Of a stretch of 64,000 nt of DNA, positions 25,187 to 34,366 are shown piece by piece; within the stretch, counting starts at the first letter, position 1, and each line of letters starts with the position of its first letter. Both the position numbers and the translations under genes were made by a program. The DNA is from Flavobacterium enshiense. Lineage in GTDB: Bacteria > Bacteroidota > Bacteroidia > Flavobacteriales > Flavobacteriaceae. Where the stretch lies: positions 124,001-188,000 of the forward strand of contig NZ_CP090376.1 of the NCBI RefSeq assembly GCF_022836875.1. The letters are read 5' to 3'. The notes beneath the pieces were generated by a model. That model had not been told where the DNA came from, did not search any database, and saw only the letters and a program-made list of their open reading frames with translations.

Positions 25187-27160
25187 TTAAATTTTTGGCT
25201 GGTTAGTACCGACGCTCCATGTGAGCGGCACACTGCTTCCTGCAGGTGATACGCGTACATATCCTGACATTTCCTGGTGCAGGGCACTACAGAAATCCGT
25301 ACAATACATTGGGAAAATTCCAACTCTGTCCGGCACCCACTTCAATGTAGTGGTTTCTCCCGGCATGATTAACAATTCCGCATTGTTGGCTCCTTTAATA
25401 GAAAATCCGTGAGGCACATCCCAATCCTGTTCAAGATTGGTAATATGGAAATATACTTCGTCACCCATTTTAATTCCTTCGATGTTATCAGGAGCAAAGT
25501 GAGAACGGATAGAAGTCATATAAACATGAACCTTATTCCCCTGCCGTACAACTTTTGCCTCTTTTTCTCCTTTTGCCGCAAAAGGATGGTTATTCTCTGC
25601 AATCTTATAGAATTTATACTGACCATTATTTCTAATTAAATCTGCAGGCGCAGCTTGTGCATAATGAGGTTCACCGATAGTTGGAAAATCCAAGATAAGC
25701 CGCATTTTATCTCCGCTGATATCATAAATCTGAGCCGATTGTGCCAGCTCCGGTCCGGTTGGCAAATATCGGTCTTTAGTGATTTTGTTATAGGCTATCA
25801 TGTATTTTCCAAATGGTTTTTTAGAATCGCCGCCTGGAACACATAAGTGTCCAACAGAGTAATAGGTAGGTACCCTGTCTAAAACTTTTAATGATTTGAT
25901 ATCCCATTTTACAACTTCAGAAGAAACAAACATAGAGGTATATGCATTTCCTTTTGCATCAAATTCTGTGTGTAATGGTCCTAAACCTGGTTTTTTAACT
26001 TCCCCATGCAATGCTGCTTCATATTTTACAACCGAAATACCGCTATAATCTCCGTCAAATTGCTTATTGGTAATTGCCGATTGCAATTTATCAAAACTGA
26101 AAACCGGTATCAAAGCAGCTAATTTTCCTGATCCTACTATGTATTCCCCTGTAGGATCAACATCACATCCGTGAGGGGATTTTGGACAAGGAATCATATA
26201 ACAGATATCTTTTAAGGCAGTCGCATCAAGCACAAGAACTTCATTTTTCGTTTCAGAAGTTGCAGTATGAGTTTTTTCATCCCATTTGTTATGTACATAT
26301 TTTACAGATTGCTTTTTAGCTTTACCGGCTTTGACATATTCCTCAGCTTTTTTCCAATTTACTGCCATGATAAAATCCTTATCCTTTTGAGAAGCGTTCA
26401 CTTCCAATAAAGTATTGGCTTGTTCCGTATTATAACAAGAGAAAAACATCCATCCGTGTGATTTTCCTTTTCCGGCATGTGATAAGTCAAAATTCACCCC
26501 TGGGGTAACAATTTGAAAAGCCAAATCCATTTCTCCTTCTTTACCAACTTTTACAAAACTGATATGTCCTTTAAAATTTTGTTTATAGGTATTTATAGGC
26601 ACATCACCGTCGACATAATCACCGGGAACACTAAAACGGGTACCGGCTACCACATACTCAGTATTTTCAGTAATAAAAGGTGAAGAATGATTCCCGCCAA
26701 CATTTGGTAACTCAATTATTTCAGCAGTTTTAAATGTTTTAAGATCAACGCGGGCAATACGAGGAGTATTGTTAGCATTTGCAAAAACCCAACGTCCGTC
26801 AACTTCGCCATTTGTCTGTGACATTTCTGTATGGTGTAAATCATCCCAAGGTACAAATCCGTGGGAGGTATTTAACATCGGTTTCGTTTCTTCGCTATAT
26901 CCCCATCCTTTTTCAGGATCAACGGAAAACACAGGTATTACCCTGAATAATCTTCCACTCGGCAAACCGTAAACACTAAGCTGTCCGCTAAATCCACCGG
27001 AAACAAAGTTGTAAAACTCATCGTACTTCCCTGGCGCAACATACGCTTTTTGAGCTGCATCACCACTCACTGCGTCCCCTGAATCTTTAGGTTTACAGGA
27101 AGTAAAAAGCATACTCCCTACTGCAATCACAAAGATTGACTGTATAAATTTATTTTTCAT
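25187..27160 (-). CDS. nosZ: nitrous oxide reductase NosZ, clade II lipoprotein type
   Basis: A 657-residue copper enzyme that reduces N2O to N2. The CuZ histidines are visible in DDLHHTEMS, GGNHSSPF, PKSPHGCDVDPTG, LGPLHTEFD, YSVGHLCVPGG and IGEPHYAQ. The C-terminal cupredoxin domain has the CuA motif YCTDFCSALHQEMSGYV. The signal peptide ends in a lipobox (LFTSC, Cys22) with no twin-arginine motif. Export is therefore Sec-dependent with lipid anchoring, typical of clade II enzymes in Bacteroidota. It follows a cytochrome c lipoprotein that may deliver electrons. The length and all ligand motifs look intact. Confidence 0.97.
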   Translation of the reverse strand: MKNKFIQSIFVIAVGSMLFTSCKPKDSGDAVSGDAAQKAYVAPGKYDEFYNFVSGGFSGQLSVYGLPSGRLFRVIPVFSVDPEKGWGYSEETKPMLNTSHGFVPWDDLHHTEMSQTNGEVDGRWVFANANNTPRIARVDLKTFKTAEIIELPNVGGNHSSPFITENTEYVVAGTRFSVPGDYVDGDVPINTYKQNFKGHISFVKVGKEGEMDLAFQIVTPGVNFDLSHAGKGKSHGWMFFSCYNTEQANTLLEVNASQKDKDFIMAVNWKKAEEYVKAGKAKKQSVKYVHNKWDEKTHTATSETKNEVLVLDATALKDICYMIPCPKSPHGCDVDPTGEYIVGSGKLAALIPVFSFDKLQSAITNKQFDGDYSGISVVKYEAALHGEVKKPGLGPLHTEFDAKGNAYTSMFVSSEVVKWDIKSLKVLDRVPTYYSVGHLCVPGGDSKKPFGKYMIAYNKITKDRYLPTGPELAQSAQIYDISGDKMRLILDFPTIGEPHYAQAAPADLIRNNGQYKFYKIAENNHPFAAKGEKEAKVVRQGNKVHVYMTSIRSHFAPDNIEGIKMGDEVYFHITNLEQDWDVPHGFSIKGANNAELLIMPGETTTLKWVPDRVGIFPMYCTDFCSALHQEMSGYVRVSPAGSSVPLTWSVGTNQPKI

Positions 27161-27180
27161 AGTGATTTGAATTAAAAAAA

Positions 27181-27213
27181 GAAAATCGCAGCGCTTATCC
27201 CAATGCGATTTTC
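27181..27213 (-). terminator. hairpin between cytochrome c and nosZ (attenuator)
   Basis: AAAATCGCA pairs with TGCGATTTT around a 13-nt loop. On the transcribed (minus) strand it is followed by CTTTTTTT. It may partly terminate or stabilise the cytochrome c transcript ahead of nosZ, which has no separate operator of its own. Confidence 0.65.
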
Positions 27214-27221
27214 ATATTGTT

Positions 27222-27731
27222 TTATTTTACTCCGTCGTTTTTTCTCATGTATTCAAGAATATTTCTTGCTTCAGCATCACTAAGTCCTTGATTTGGCATA
27301 CGGACCAAACAAATTTCTAATTGTGCCTGAACCGCAGGGTCTTTATCAATCATAGGGTCCGGATTCGTGATAAAATTCATGATCCATTCAGGTTTACGAC
27401 GAGTAGTCACATCTTTCCATCCCGGGCCAACGAGTTTTTCGTCGGTAAGTTTATGACATGAGGTACATTTTACTCCTGCTGCTTTTTCTCCTTCAGTAGC
27501 CATAGCCTGATCCAGTTTTGCTCCCAGATCTACTTTATCATATTTACCTTCCCCTCGATGAGGATCATATTTTTCAGCATCGGTTGCAGCCGAAGATGTT
27601 TCAGTTGAAGATGGCTCAGATGAAGGTGTTTCCGTTGTAGGTTTTGAAAAATCATCCCCTGAACTTTCTTTTTTCCCACAAGAGACGAATAATAAAATTG
27701 TTAGTGCAAAAATTGATGATAATCTTTTCAT
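27222..27731 (-). CDS. c-type cytochrome lipoprotein, first gene of the nos operon
   Basis: A 169-residue protein with a lipobox (LFVSC), a Ser/Thr/Glu-rich linker (residues about 20-55) and a single-haem cytochrome c domain: CTSCHKLTDEKLVGPGWKDV, then axial Met in CLVRMPNQGLSDAEARNIL. It probably passes electrons to NosZ at the outer face of a membrane, since both proteins are lipid-anchored. The ATG is 62.5 nt from the centre of the Crp/Fnr-type box at 27785. Confidence 0.9.
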   Translation of the reverse strand: MKRLSSIFALTILLFVSCGKKESSGDDFSKPTTETPSSEPSSTETSSAATDAEKYDPHRGEGKYDKVDLGAKLDQAMATEGEKAAGVKCTSCHKLTDEKLVGPGWKDVTTRRKPEWIMNFITNPDPMIDKDPAVQAQLEICLVRMPNQGLSDAEARNILEYMRKNDGVK

Positions 27732-27784
27732 GATAATACGATTTAAGATGTTAAGACGAATTTACTTATATCTCCAATTTTATT

Positions 27785-27802
27785 TTATGACCGTAATCAT
27801 AA
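27785..27802 (-). promoter_or_regulatory. Crp/Fnr-type operator (TTATGA-N6-TCATAA) before the nos operon
   Basis: The palindrome TTATGACCGTAATCATAA has two perfect 6-bp arms. On the minus strand its centre is 29.5 nt before a -7-like TAAATTCG (27764-27757) and 62.5 nt before the cytochrome c start. It is the best match to the island consensus. Confidence 0.8.
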
Positions 27803-27915
27803 GTCAAAAATCACGAAAAGCGAATGGCTTTCATACTTACAGAAATATCAAATAACATTTATAAGAATCGTTTAAGCTTCAGAAAAACAATGATTTACTT
27901 TTGTGTATTTTTTCT

Positions 27916-27923
27916 TATATTTG
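27916..27923 (+). promoter_or_regulatory. -7 promoter element for the DUF1761 gene
   Basis: TATATTTG matches the Bacteroidota -7 consensus TAnnTTTG and lies 24 nt before the ATG at 27948. No well-spaced TTG -33 element is seen. Confidence 0.5.
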
Positions 27924-27947
27924 AGCATAACGCAAAAAAAAATATTT

Positions 27948-28436
27948 ATGAAATTTAACTTCGTAGCTGTGCTGGTGGCTTCACTAGTCACTTTACTTAT
28001 TGGATTTATATGGTACAACCCTAAAGTTTTCGGAACGATCTGGATGAATGAATCCGGGATGACCGAAGAAAAGGCCAAACAGGGCAACATGCTTAAAATT
28101 TTCGGACTGACCATTTTCTATTCCTTGATGCTTTCCTTGGCTGTTCCCAGTTTAGTAGTCCACCAGATGGGAGCATTATCCATGGTAGGCGGATTTGCAT
28201 TTGCTGATAAAGCACTTCCTTCTTACGCAGCTTTCATAGCCGATTACGGAGACGCTTTCCGCTCGTTCAAACACGGAGCACTTCACGGATTTACATCAGG
28301 ATTATTTTTAGCACTACCAATTACCGCAATCAATGCTTTATTCGAGCAAAAATCATGGAAGTACATTTTGATTAACGCCGGATATTGGATTGTTTCCCTA
28401 ACTATCATGGGCTCAATCATCTGTGGATGGAAATAA
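27948..28436 (+). CDS. DUF1761 membrane protein
   Basis: A 162-residue protein with four hydrophobic helices, starting at the ATG after the -7 element rather than at an in-frame start 45 nt upstream. The opening segment VLVASLVTLLIGFIWYNPKVFGTIWMNESG is broadly like that of DUF1761 proteins (F-W-Y-p-lFG--W). The function of the family is unknown. It stands between the nos operon and a perfect terminator. Confidence 0.8.
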   Translation: MKFNFVAVLVASLVTLLIGFIWYNPKVFGTIWMNESGMTEEKAKQGNMLKIFGLTIFYSLMLSLAVPSLVVHQMGALSMVGGFAFADKALPSYAAFIADYGDAFRSFKHGALHGFTSGLFLALPITAINALFEQKSWKYILINAGYWIVSLTIMGSIICGWK

Positions 28437-28459
28437 AAATTAACATTTAATTATAGCGC

Positions 28460-28497
28460 AATCGCTCTACTTTTGTACTTGTAGAGCGATTTTTTTC
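28460..28497 (+). terminator. intrinsic terminator after the DUF1761 gene, overlapping a -7 element
   Basis: AATCGCTCTAC pairs with GTAGAGCGATT (11 bp, loop TTTTGTACTT), followed by a T-run. The left arm and loop also spell TACTTTTG (28468-28475), a perfect TAnnTTTG -7 element 25 nt before the next gene's GTG start. Confidence 0.88.
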
Positions 28498-28500
28498 TTT

Positions 28501-29649
28501 GTGAAGCAGTCTTATCATTATAAAATCTATTCCTCTGTAAAAGAACTCCCCAACACTTGGGATGAATTGTCTGTATCGAATATTTTTCTTTCGGTGGACT
28601 ATCTGAAAGTAATGGACCATTCGGCACCAAAGAATATGACTTGCCATTACATCGGCTTATTTAAAGATAGTGAACTGATAGGCATAGCGCTTTCTCAGTT
28701 TCTCGACCTGAATCTGGTGGATTCTTTTGGAGAACGCGATAATTGCATCAAAACTTCGGTTCGTAATTTTGTATTCCGAAACTTCACTTCACACGTTTTG
28801 TTCATGGGAAACAACATGCTTACGGGGCAAAACGCTTTCATTTTCTCCGAAGAGCTGAAACCTAAAGAAGGCATAAAATTATTGCACAATGCAGCTGAGG
28901 AACTTAAAAACCGTTTTAAAAAACAAGGCAAAAAAATTCACCTGACCACTTTCAAGGATTTTTTCACCCATGAAAAACCCATTTTGGAAGCGCCCGAATT
29001 CGGATCTTTTTACAAGTTCTCGACCCAACCCAACATGATTTTTTCGATAGCGGAAAGCTGGAAATCGGAAGACGATTATGTTAGTGCGCTGAGTAAAAAA
29101 TACCGCGACCAGTACAAAAGGGCCCATAAGAAATTAAACGGAGTTGAAAAACGAAAAATGAGCCTGACAGAAATTGAGCAACACAATACGACGATTAACT
29201 TCCTCTATCGAAATGTGGCCAAAAATGCTCCTTTCAATACTTTCTTTTTAGCGGAAAATCATTTTTATGAACTCAAAAAGCACCTGGGTCACAACTTCCT
29301 TTTTTATGGCTATTTTTTGGAAGACAAACTGATCGGTTTCAACACCCTGATTAAAAACGGGAATACCATTGACACGTATTTTTTGGGGTATGATGACGAA
29401 CATCAAAGGGAAATGATGGTATATCTGAACATGCTGTACGACATGATCAAATATTCGATCAAGAAACAATTCAAAGAAATTATTTTCGCCAGAACTGCTT
29501 TGGAAATCAAAAGTTCCGTGGGTGCCAAACCTAATGAAATGGTAGGCTTCATGCAACATTCCAACCCACTGATCAACCGTTATGTCGGAAAGATTTTCAA
29601 ATCGTTGGAACCCGAAACCATTTGGCAGGAACGGAATCCGTTTAAATGA
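28501..29649 (+). CDS. FemAB/GNAT-like acyltransferase-fold protein
   Basis: A 382-residue soluble protein starting with GTG at 28501; no ATG exists before residue 38 and the first residues are family-like. Two GNAT-type halves are suggested by its strands, including HYIGLFKDSELIGIALSQ, YRDQYKRAHKKLNG, FLFYGYFLEDKLIGFNTLIK and IIFARTALEIKSSVGAKP. It looks like the peptidoglycan-recognition/FemAB-like GNAT group (COG3146-like). The substrate is unknown. It appears to be transcribed alone. Confidence 0.65.
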   Translation: MKQSYHYKIYSSVKELPNTWDELSVSNIFLSVDYLKVMDHSAPKNMTCHYIGLFKDSELIGIALSQFLDLNLVDSFGERDNCIKTSVRNFVFRNFTSHVLFMGNNMLTGQNAFIFSEELKPKEGIKLLHNAAEELKNRFKKQGKKIHLTTFKDFFTHEKPILEAPEFGSFYKFSTQPNMIFSIAESWKSEDDYVSALSKKYRDQYKRAHKKLNGVEKRKMSLTEIEQHNTTINFLYRNVAKNAPFNTFFLAENHFYELKKHLGHNFLFYGYFLEDKLIGFNTLIKNGNTIDTYFLGYDDEHQREMMVYLNMLYDMIKYSIKKQFKEIIFARTALEIKSSVGAKPNEMVGFMQHSNPLINRYVGKIFKSLEPETIWQERNPFK

Positions 29650-29875
29650 TTTTAGTTTCTTATCTATAAAGAGAAAGGGATAAGGGAAAAGAGACAAGGT
29701 AAAAAGCTCAAAGAATACCCCAAGTGATTAACTAACCCCGATGGACGCGGCATCCTTTTCTAACGGTCATTTAGGCTCTCGAAATGATGGTGAGAAAAGA
29801 TAAAGTGTCCCGATAGCTATCAGGAAGCGGGAAAAGGGCTTATTCTCTTCCCGAACCATTCGCTTCAAAAATTAT

Positions 29876-31780
29876 TTAAAGAGCATCAATTTCGCCTTGT
29901 ACTTTTTCCCAGTCTTCCAACAACTGATCTAAATCTTTCTTTTTCTTCTCGTAGGCTGCAAAAAATTTCGCATCTTCAATGTGCTTGTCGTAATTGGACG
30001 CTAAGGCTTTGTCGTCGTTTTGAATGTCTTTTTCCAACTGTTGAATCTGACTTTCTATTTTACTTAATCGGTTTTGCAGCGATTTGTTTTTTTTCTGCTC
30101 TTCGTAGGAAAGTGATTTGTCTTGCTTTTGGGTTTCCTTCACCACATCTTTCTTTTCTACTTCACGCATATTTTCCAATTTGCGTTGCTCTAAGAAGAAG
30201 TTGATATCCCCCAGATATTCTTTGATTTTCTGATCCTTGAATTCGTAAACGATGTTTGACATCCCCTGAAGGAAATCACGGTCGTGAGACACCAGCAACA
30301 AAGTCCCTTCGTATTGCTGTAAAGCGGCTTTTAAGACGTTTTTAGATTTAATATCCAAGTGATTCGTCGGCTCATCCATCACAAGCACGTTTATCGGCTG
30401 TAACAACAATTTACAAAGCGCCAAACGGTTTCGTTCGCCTCCGGAAAGCACTTTAACTTTTTTCTCCACATCGTCGCCACGGAACAGGAATGAACCTAGC
30501 ATATCGCGCACTTTCGAACGATTGGAGTCGGTTGCGGCTTCCACCATAGTTTCCAATAAGGTGATTTCTCCGTCCAGATATTCCGCCTGATTTTGTGCAA
30601 AATACCCCAGCTGCACGTTGTGACCTAATTTGATACTTCCACCGTATTCGAATTCGTTTACGATAGCTTTCATGAATGTGGATTTTCCCTGACCGTTCTG
30701 ACCCACGAAAGCGATTTTGCTTCCGCGTTCCACCAACAGGTTAATATCTTTCAAAATGGTCTTCTCGCCGTAAGCCTTGGTTACCTGTTCGGCTTCAACC
30801 ACCACACGTCCGGGTGTAACGGAAACCGGGAACGAAATATTCATTACCGAATTATCGTCTTCATCTACTTCGATTCGCTCCACTTTATCCAATTTCTTGA
30901 TTAAGGATTGCGCCATCGAAGCTTTGGAAGCTTTGGCGCGGAATTTCTCAATCAGCTTTTCAGTGTCTTCTATTTTCTTAGCCTGATTTTTTTGGGTAGC
31001 CAATTGTTTTTCGCGGATTTCCTGACGCAGCACTAAATATTCCGTGTACGGCTTATTGAAATCATATGCCTTACCCAGAGATATCTCAATGGTTCTGTTG
31101 GTCACGTTATCCAGGAACATTTTGTCGTGGGAAACTATTACTACAACCCCCGGGAAGGTGCGCAGGAAACTTTCCAGCCAGATGATACTTTCGATATCCA
31201 AGTGGTTCGTCGGCTCATCCAATAACAATATATCGTTGCTTTGAAGCAATAATTTAGCCAGTTCGATACGCATTCTCCAACCACCCGAAAAAGTATCAGT
31301 CTGATTGTTGAATTCTTCACGTTTGAAACCAAGTCCCAAAAGGATTTTTTCGGTTTCGCCTACGTAATTGTAACCGCCTAAAATTTCATAATGATGGGTA
31401 ACGTCGCCTAGTTGCTCAATCAGTTCAGAATATTCGGCACTTTCATAATCGGTTCTTGTGGCCAGCTGATGGTTGATTTCGTCGATTTTAAATTCGGCTA
31501 GTTTGATTTCTTCGAAAGCCTGATAGGCTTCTTCCAAAACCGTTCTGCCTTTCACAAAGTCAATATCCTGACGCAGGAAACCAATCTTCACTTCTTTTTC
31601 AGTCGCAATACTTCCGGAATCCGGCTGCAAATCACGAGACAAAATTTTAAGCATGGTTGATTTTCCGGCTCCGTTTTTTCCAACAAGACCTACTCTATCA
31701 CCCGAACCTAATCGAAAAGTTACTTCCTCAAACAAATATGTTCCCCCGAAAGAAACCGATAAATTGTGAATATTAAGCAT
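29876..31780 (-). CDS. ABC-F family ATPase
   Basis: A 634-residue protein with two ABC domains and no membrane segment: Walker A GLVGKNGAGKST and AFVGQNGQGKST, signatures FSGGWRMRIEL and LSGGERNRLAL, Walker B ILLLDEPTNHLD and VLVMDEPTNHLD. A charged linker joins the domains, and a C-terminal coiled coil (residues about 560-634) follows, as in Uup/YdiF-type ABC-F proteins. They act on ribosomes or, for Uup, in DNA-related processes. The 226-nt gap on its 3' side contains only a CCCGATAGCTATC-type palindrome and a weak hairpin. Confidence 0.92.
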   Translation of the reverse strand: MLNIHNLSVSFGGTYLFEEVTFRLGSGDRVGLVGKNGAGKSTMLKILSRDLQPDSGSIATEKEVKIGFLRQDIDFVKGRTVLEEAYQAFEEIKLAEFKIDEINHQLATRTDYESAEYSELIEQLGDVTHHYEILGGYNYVGETEKILLGLGFKREEFNNQTDTFSGGWRMRIELAKLLLQSNDILLLDEPTNHLDIESIIWLESFLRTFPGVVVIVSHDKMFLDNVTNRTIEISLGKAYDFNKPYTEYLVLRQEIREKQLATQKNQAKKIEDTEKLIEKFRAKASKASMAQSLIKKLDKVERIEVDEDDNSVMNISFPVSVTPGRVVVEAEQVTKAYGEKTILKDINLLVERGSKIAFVGQNGQGKSTFMKAIVNEFEYGGSIKLGHNVQLGYFAQNQAEYLDGEITLLETMVEAATDSNRSKVRDMLGSFLFRGDDVEKKVKVLSGGERNRLALCKLLLQPINVLVMDEPTNHLDIKSKNVLKAALQQYEGTLLLVSHDRDFLQGMSNIVYEFKDQKIKEYLGDINFFLEQRKLENMREVEKKDVVKETQKQDKSLSYEEQKKNKSLQNRLSKIESQIQQLEKDIQNDDKALASNYDKHIEDAKFFAAYEKKKKDLDQLLEDWEKVQGEIDAL

Positions 31781-31844
31781 ATTATATAGCTAATGTTACC
31801 CGGTAAATTCTCAAATGAATTACCTTTACATAAATTTTTTGCAA

Positions 31845-32231
31845 ATGTTAAAAAAAGGATCCAAACTAAACAGCATTTTAACAGGAAGTTGTCCAAAATG
31901 TCAGGAAGAGAGCATGTATTCTGACAAAAATCCATACCATTTATCGAATACACTCAAAATGAATGAGACTTGCAGTCATTGCGGAACCCGATATAAAATC
32001 GAACCTTCTTTTTTTTATGGCGCTATGTATGTAAGTTATGGTGTTGGAATTGCGTTTGGTGTTGCCGCATTTATAATCAGTCGTATATTTTTGGGCACTA
32101 ATCTCAAAACCTCTTTCATTGCTATCATTGCAACCTTAGTCGGTTTCATGCCGGTCATCATGCGATTATCAAGAAACATCTGGATAAACATTTTCATCCA
32201 TTACGACAAGGACTGGAAAAACAGAATGTGA
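31845..32231 (+). CDS. DUF983 protein (zinc ribbon plus two helices)
   Basis: A 128-residue protein from the ATG at 31845; an earlier in-frame start at 31815 would place the promoter-like TACCTTTA (31821-31828) inside the gene. It has paired CxxC motifs (GSCPKCQEESMY and TCSHCGTRY) and two hydrophobic helices (about 60-105), the DUF983 layout. Function unknown. Its stop is directly adjacent to that of the convergent oxidoreductase gene. Confidence 0.85.
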   Translation: MLKKGSKLNSILTGSCPKCQEESMYSDKNPYHLSNTLKMNETCSHCGTRYKIEPSFFYGAMYVSYGVGIAFGVAAFIISRIFLGTNLKTSFIAIIATLVGFMPVIMRLSRNIWINIFIHYDKDWKNRM

Positions 32232-33281
32232 CTATTTTTTCTTTTTGTTGAATCGCTTAATGTCGATTTGTATGTCGAGCGGCACTTGATTTTCGATATG
32301 ATTGAATAATTCCCTTGCTAAAAAAGGGCCTAACATCACCCCACGTGTACCAAGTCCGTTAAGAATGTGCAATCTATTGAATTCTGCATGGGTTCCCACC
32401 AATGGACGACGGTCATTTACCGTTGGGCGAACACCTGCAAAATGATCCACAATTTCGAAATCGCATTCAATCAATTCTTTCAGATTATCAATTAGTTCTT
32501 TTTTCGCTTCTTCTGTTGGCGTATCAGTTTTATCATCCCAATTGTAGGTTGCACCAACTTTAAACAAATCATTTCCAATTGGCAGAATAAAAATACTCGA
32601 CTTTAAAACCACATCGAGATTCAAATCAGGAGCTTTAATAATCAACAACTCCCCTTTCGTACCATCCAATGGCAATTGATTGAAATATGGATTGTGCTGC
32701 AAACCGAAACCTTCTGCAAAAATGATATGCTTAGCCTCTATACCTTTATACTTTACCGAATCTTCAAGAAAAGTTATTGCTGAATATTCAAAAGTTTCAT
32801 TTAAAAACAAGTTGTTTTTTTGGAGGTACTCAGCATACGAACTAATAAAAACAGCGGTATCGACATACCCCGTATGCAGCACTTCACCAAATCCAAAATC
32901 AGATGAAATCGATTTATATTGTTTTTGAATAATCCGTGTAGAAAGAAAAGGAGACAGCGTTGGTTTATCTGCCGCCTGAAACCAATTGTTCTGCTCTTCT
33001 ATGGATGCAAATTTACGATAGACAGGTATTTTATAATCGAAGGCCACATTAAGTCGATCTTCAATTTTAGCGTAAAAAGGTAGCCCATACTCCAATTGTT
33101 GCTTCGCTTGCCATACCTGACTAAAACGTTTTAAAATTACAGGATTATACAATCCTCCAGCCACTTTGGATGATGAGGAAGAGAAATCCTCCACAACAAT
33201 AAAAGACTTCCCGTTTTGAAAGGCAGTTTCGGCAAAACATATCCCGGCTATACCGGCACCAACAATTAAATAATCTATCAT
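32232..33281 (-). CDS. FAD-dependent oxidoreductase (DAO family)
   Basis: A 349-residue flavoprotein with an N-terminal Rossmann motif (DYLIVGAGIAGICFAE) and a C-terminal FAD-binding motif (FAGVRPTVNDRRPLVGTH, HILNGLGTRGVMLGPFLA) typical of D-amino-acid/glycine oxidase-like enzymes. The substrate cannot be told from sequence. It follows gldN on the same strand but is separated from it by a strong terminator, so it is not part of the gld operon. Confidence 0.85.
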   Translation of the reverse strand: MIDYLIVGAGIAGICFAETAFQNGKSFIVVEDFSSSSSKVAGGLYNPVILKRFSQVWQAKQQLEYGLPFYAKIEDRLNVAFDYKIPVYRKFASIEEQNNWFQAADKPTLSPFLSTRIIQKQYKSISSDFGFGEVLHTGYVDTAVFISSYAEYLQKNNLFLNETFEYSAITFLEDSVKYKGIEAKHIIFAEGFGLQHNPYFNQLPLDGTKGELLIIKAPDLNLDVVLKSSIFILPIGNDLFKVGATYNWDDKTDTPTEEAKKELIDNLKELIECDFEIVDHFAGVRPTVNDRRPLVGTHAEFNRLHILNGLGTRGVMLGPFLARELFNHIENQVPLDIQIDIKRFNKKKK

Positions 33282-33293
33282 ACTGCAAAAATA

Positions 33294-33325
33294 AAAAACT
33301 CTTACCGTAATGGTAAGAGTTTTTA
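33294..33325 (-). terminator. intrinsic terminator of the gldKLMN operon
   Basis: AAAAACTCTTACC pairs with GGTAAGAGTTTTT around a 5-nt loop, 13 bp in total, with T-runs on the gldN 3' side. Confidence 0.92.
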
Positions 33326-33347
33326 TATTATTAAAAAGAATTTACTA

Positions 33348-34325
33348 CTAGTAGTTCCACATATCCTGTTCGAAGTTGCGGATTTTCTCTTTTACTCGCT
33401 CAGATTCTAATAACTGCATCTGTGAGTTTTCTTTCATATAATCTTCAATTCTTCTATCTCCGTAAACATTCTCCTCTTTGTAGACCACAGCGCTGAAACG
33501 ACGTGCATTTAACAAATGATCGAAGGTAAGCGGCATAGCTGAATTCTTATCATTGAAAGCTTTGGCTTCATGTAATACATCTCTGACTGAAGGGAAGTAA
33601 ATCCAAAACATTTCGATTACGTCGGCATTGTCATTTCCAATTTCTCTCGCTTCCGGAGCTACTGGACAAATACCCAACATTCTGTATTTCAATTCACCTT
33701 GTCTTTTATCAAAGTACCAGTATCCTTTAATTTTATACCCAGAAACATCCTGTCCTGTCAACTCTCTTTTATCAATAAACTGAGGGTCCAAAACTTTTGT
33801 AGGTGTCCCAGGAACGGTTTCAGTTACCCACTTTCCATCAACTTTTTTTCTTACAGTTTTAGCTTTCGGGAAGTAATCATCATAATAAGTATTAATCTCA
33901 TCACGACCTGCCTGAGTAGTATCGATGTAAGTAAAAGAAGATGACATATCTTTAAGTGTCTTCTTAGTAGTGAAATAATCATCGCTATACACTTCCGTGA
34001 TTCTGCCCGTTCTAATTCCTTTCAAAAGAACATCAAATAAAGAACGTCTGTCGCTACCGATGTTTACCGAATCAATTGGATAGTACAATGGAAAATTAAC
34101 TCTCTCATCAAGATCAATGATTTCCCAAATAGCCTTACCCATAAGGATGTCACGATCGTGTACATACCCGTAAGGTAGCGGTTTATCGTTATCGGCATTC
34201 ATTTGCGCAGCAGTTTTCTTTCCTATTTCACTAGGAGTTTTTGCATTCAGCAAGTTAGACTGTGCGAATGATGCATAGCTTCCTGCTAATGCAAAAAAGA
34301 CTACTAAATAATTTCTCAATTTCAT
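33348..34325 (-). CDS. gldN: gliding motility / type IX secretion protein GldN
   Basis: A 325-residue periplasmic protein with a signal peptide (ending around SYASFAQ). Family features include PLPYGYVHDRDILMGKAIWEIIDL, GKAIWEIIDLDERVNFPLYY and the C-terminal KENSQMQLLESERVKEKIRN. GldN forms the ring-shaped core of the T9SS with GldK under the outer membrane. It is last in the gldK-gldL-gldM-gldN order seen across Bacteroidota. Confidence 0.95.
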   Translation of the reverse strand: MKLRNYLVVFFALAGSYASFAQSNLLNAKTPSEIGKKTAAQMNADNDKPLPYGYVHDRDILMGKAIWEIIDLDERVNFPLYYPIDSVNIGSDRRSLFDVLLKGIRTGRITEVYSDDYFTTKKTLKDMSSSFTYIDTTQAGRDEINTYYDDYFPKAKTVRKKVDGKWVTETVPGTPTKVLDPQFIDKRELTGQDVSGYKIKGYWYFDKRQGELKYRMLGICPVAPEAREIGNDNADVIEMFWIYFPSVRDVLHEAKAFNDKNSAMPLTFDHLLNARRFSAVVYKEENVYGDRRIEDYMKENSQMQLLESERVKEKIRNFEQDMWNY

Positions 34326-34366
34326 GTTCTAAAATTAAAGTTATTTAAGTTACTGTACTTAAATGA

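Noticed and set aside
29795..29840. CCCGATAGCTATC palindrome as a mobile element or origin
   Set aside because: It is a short single copy here; such palindromes are common in these genomes and no flanking duplication or gene supports a specific call.
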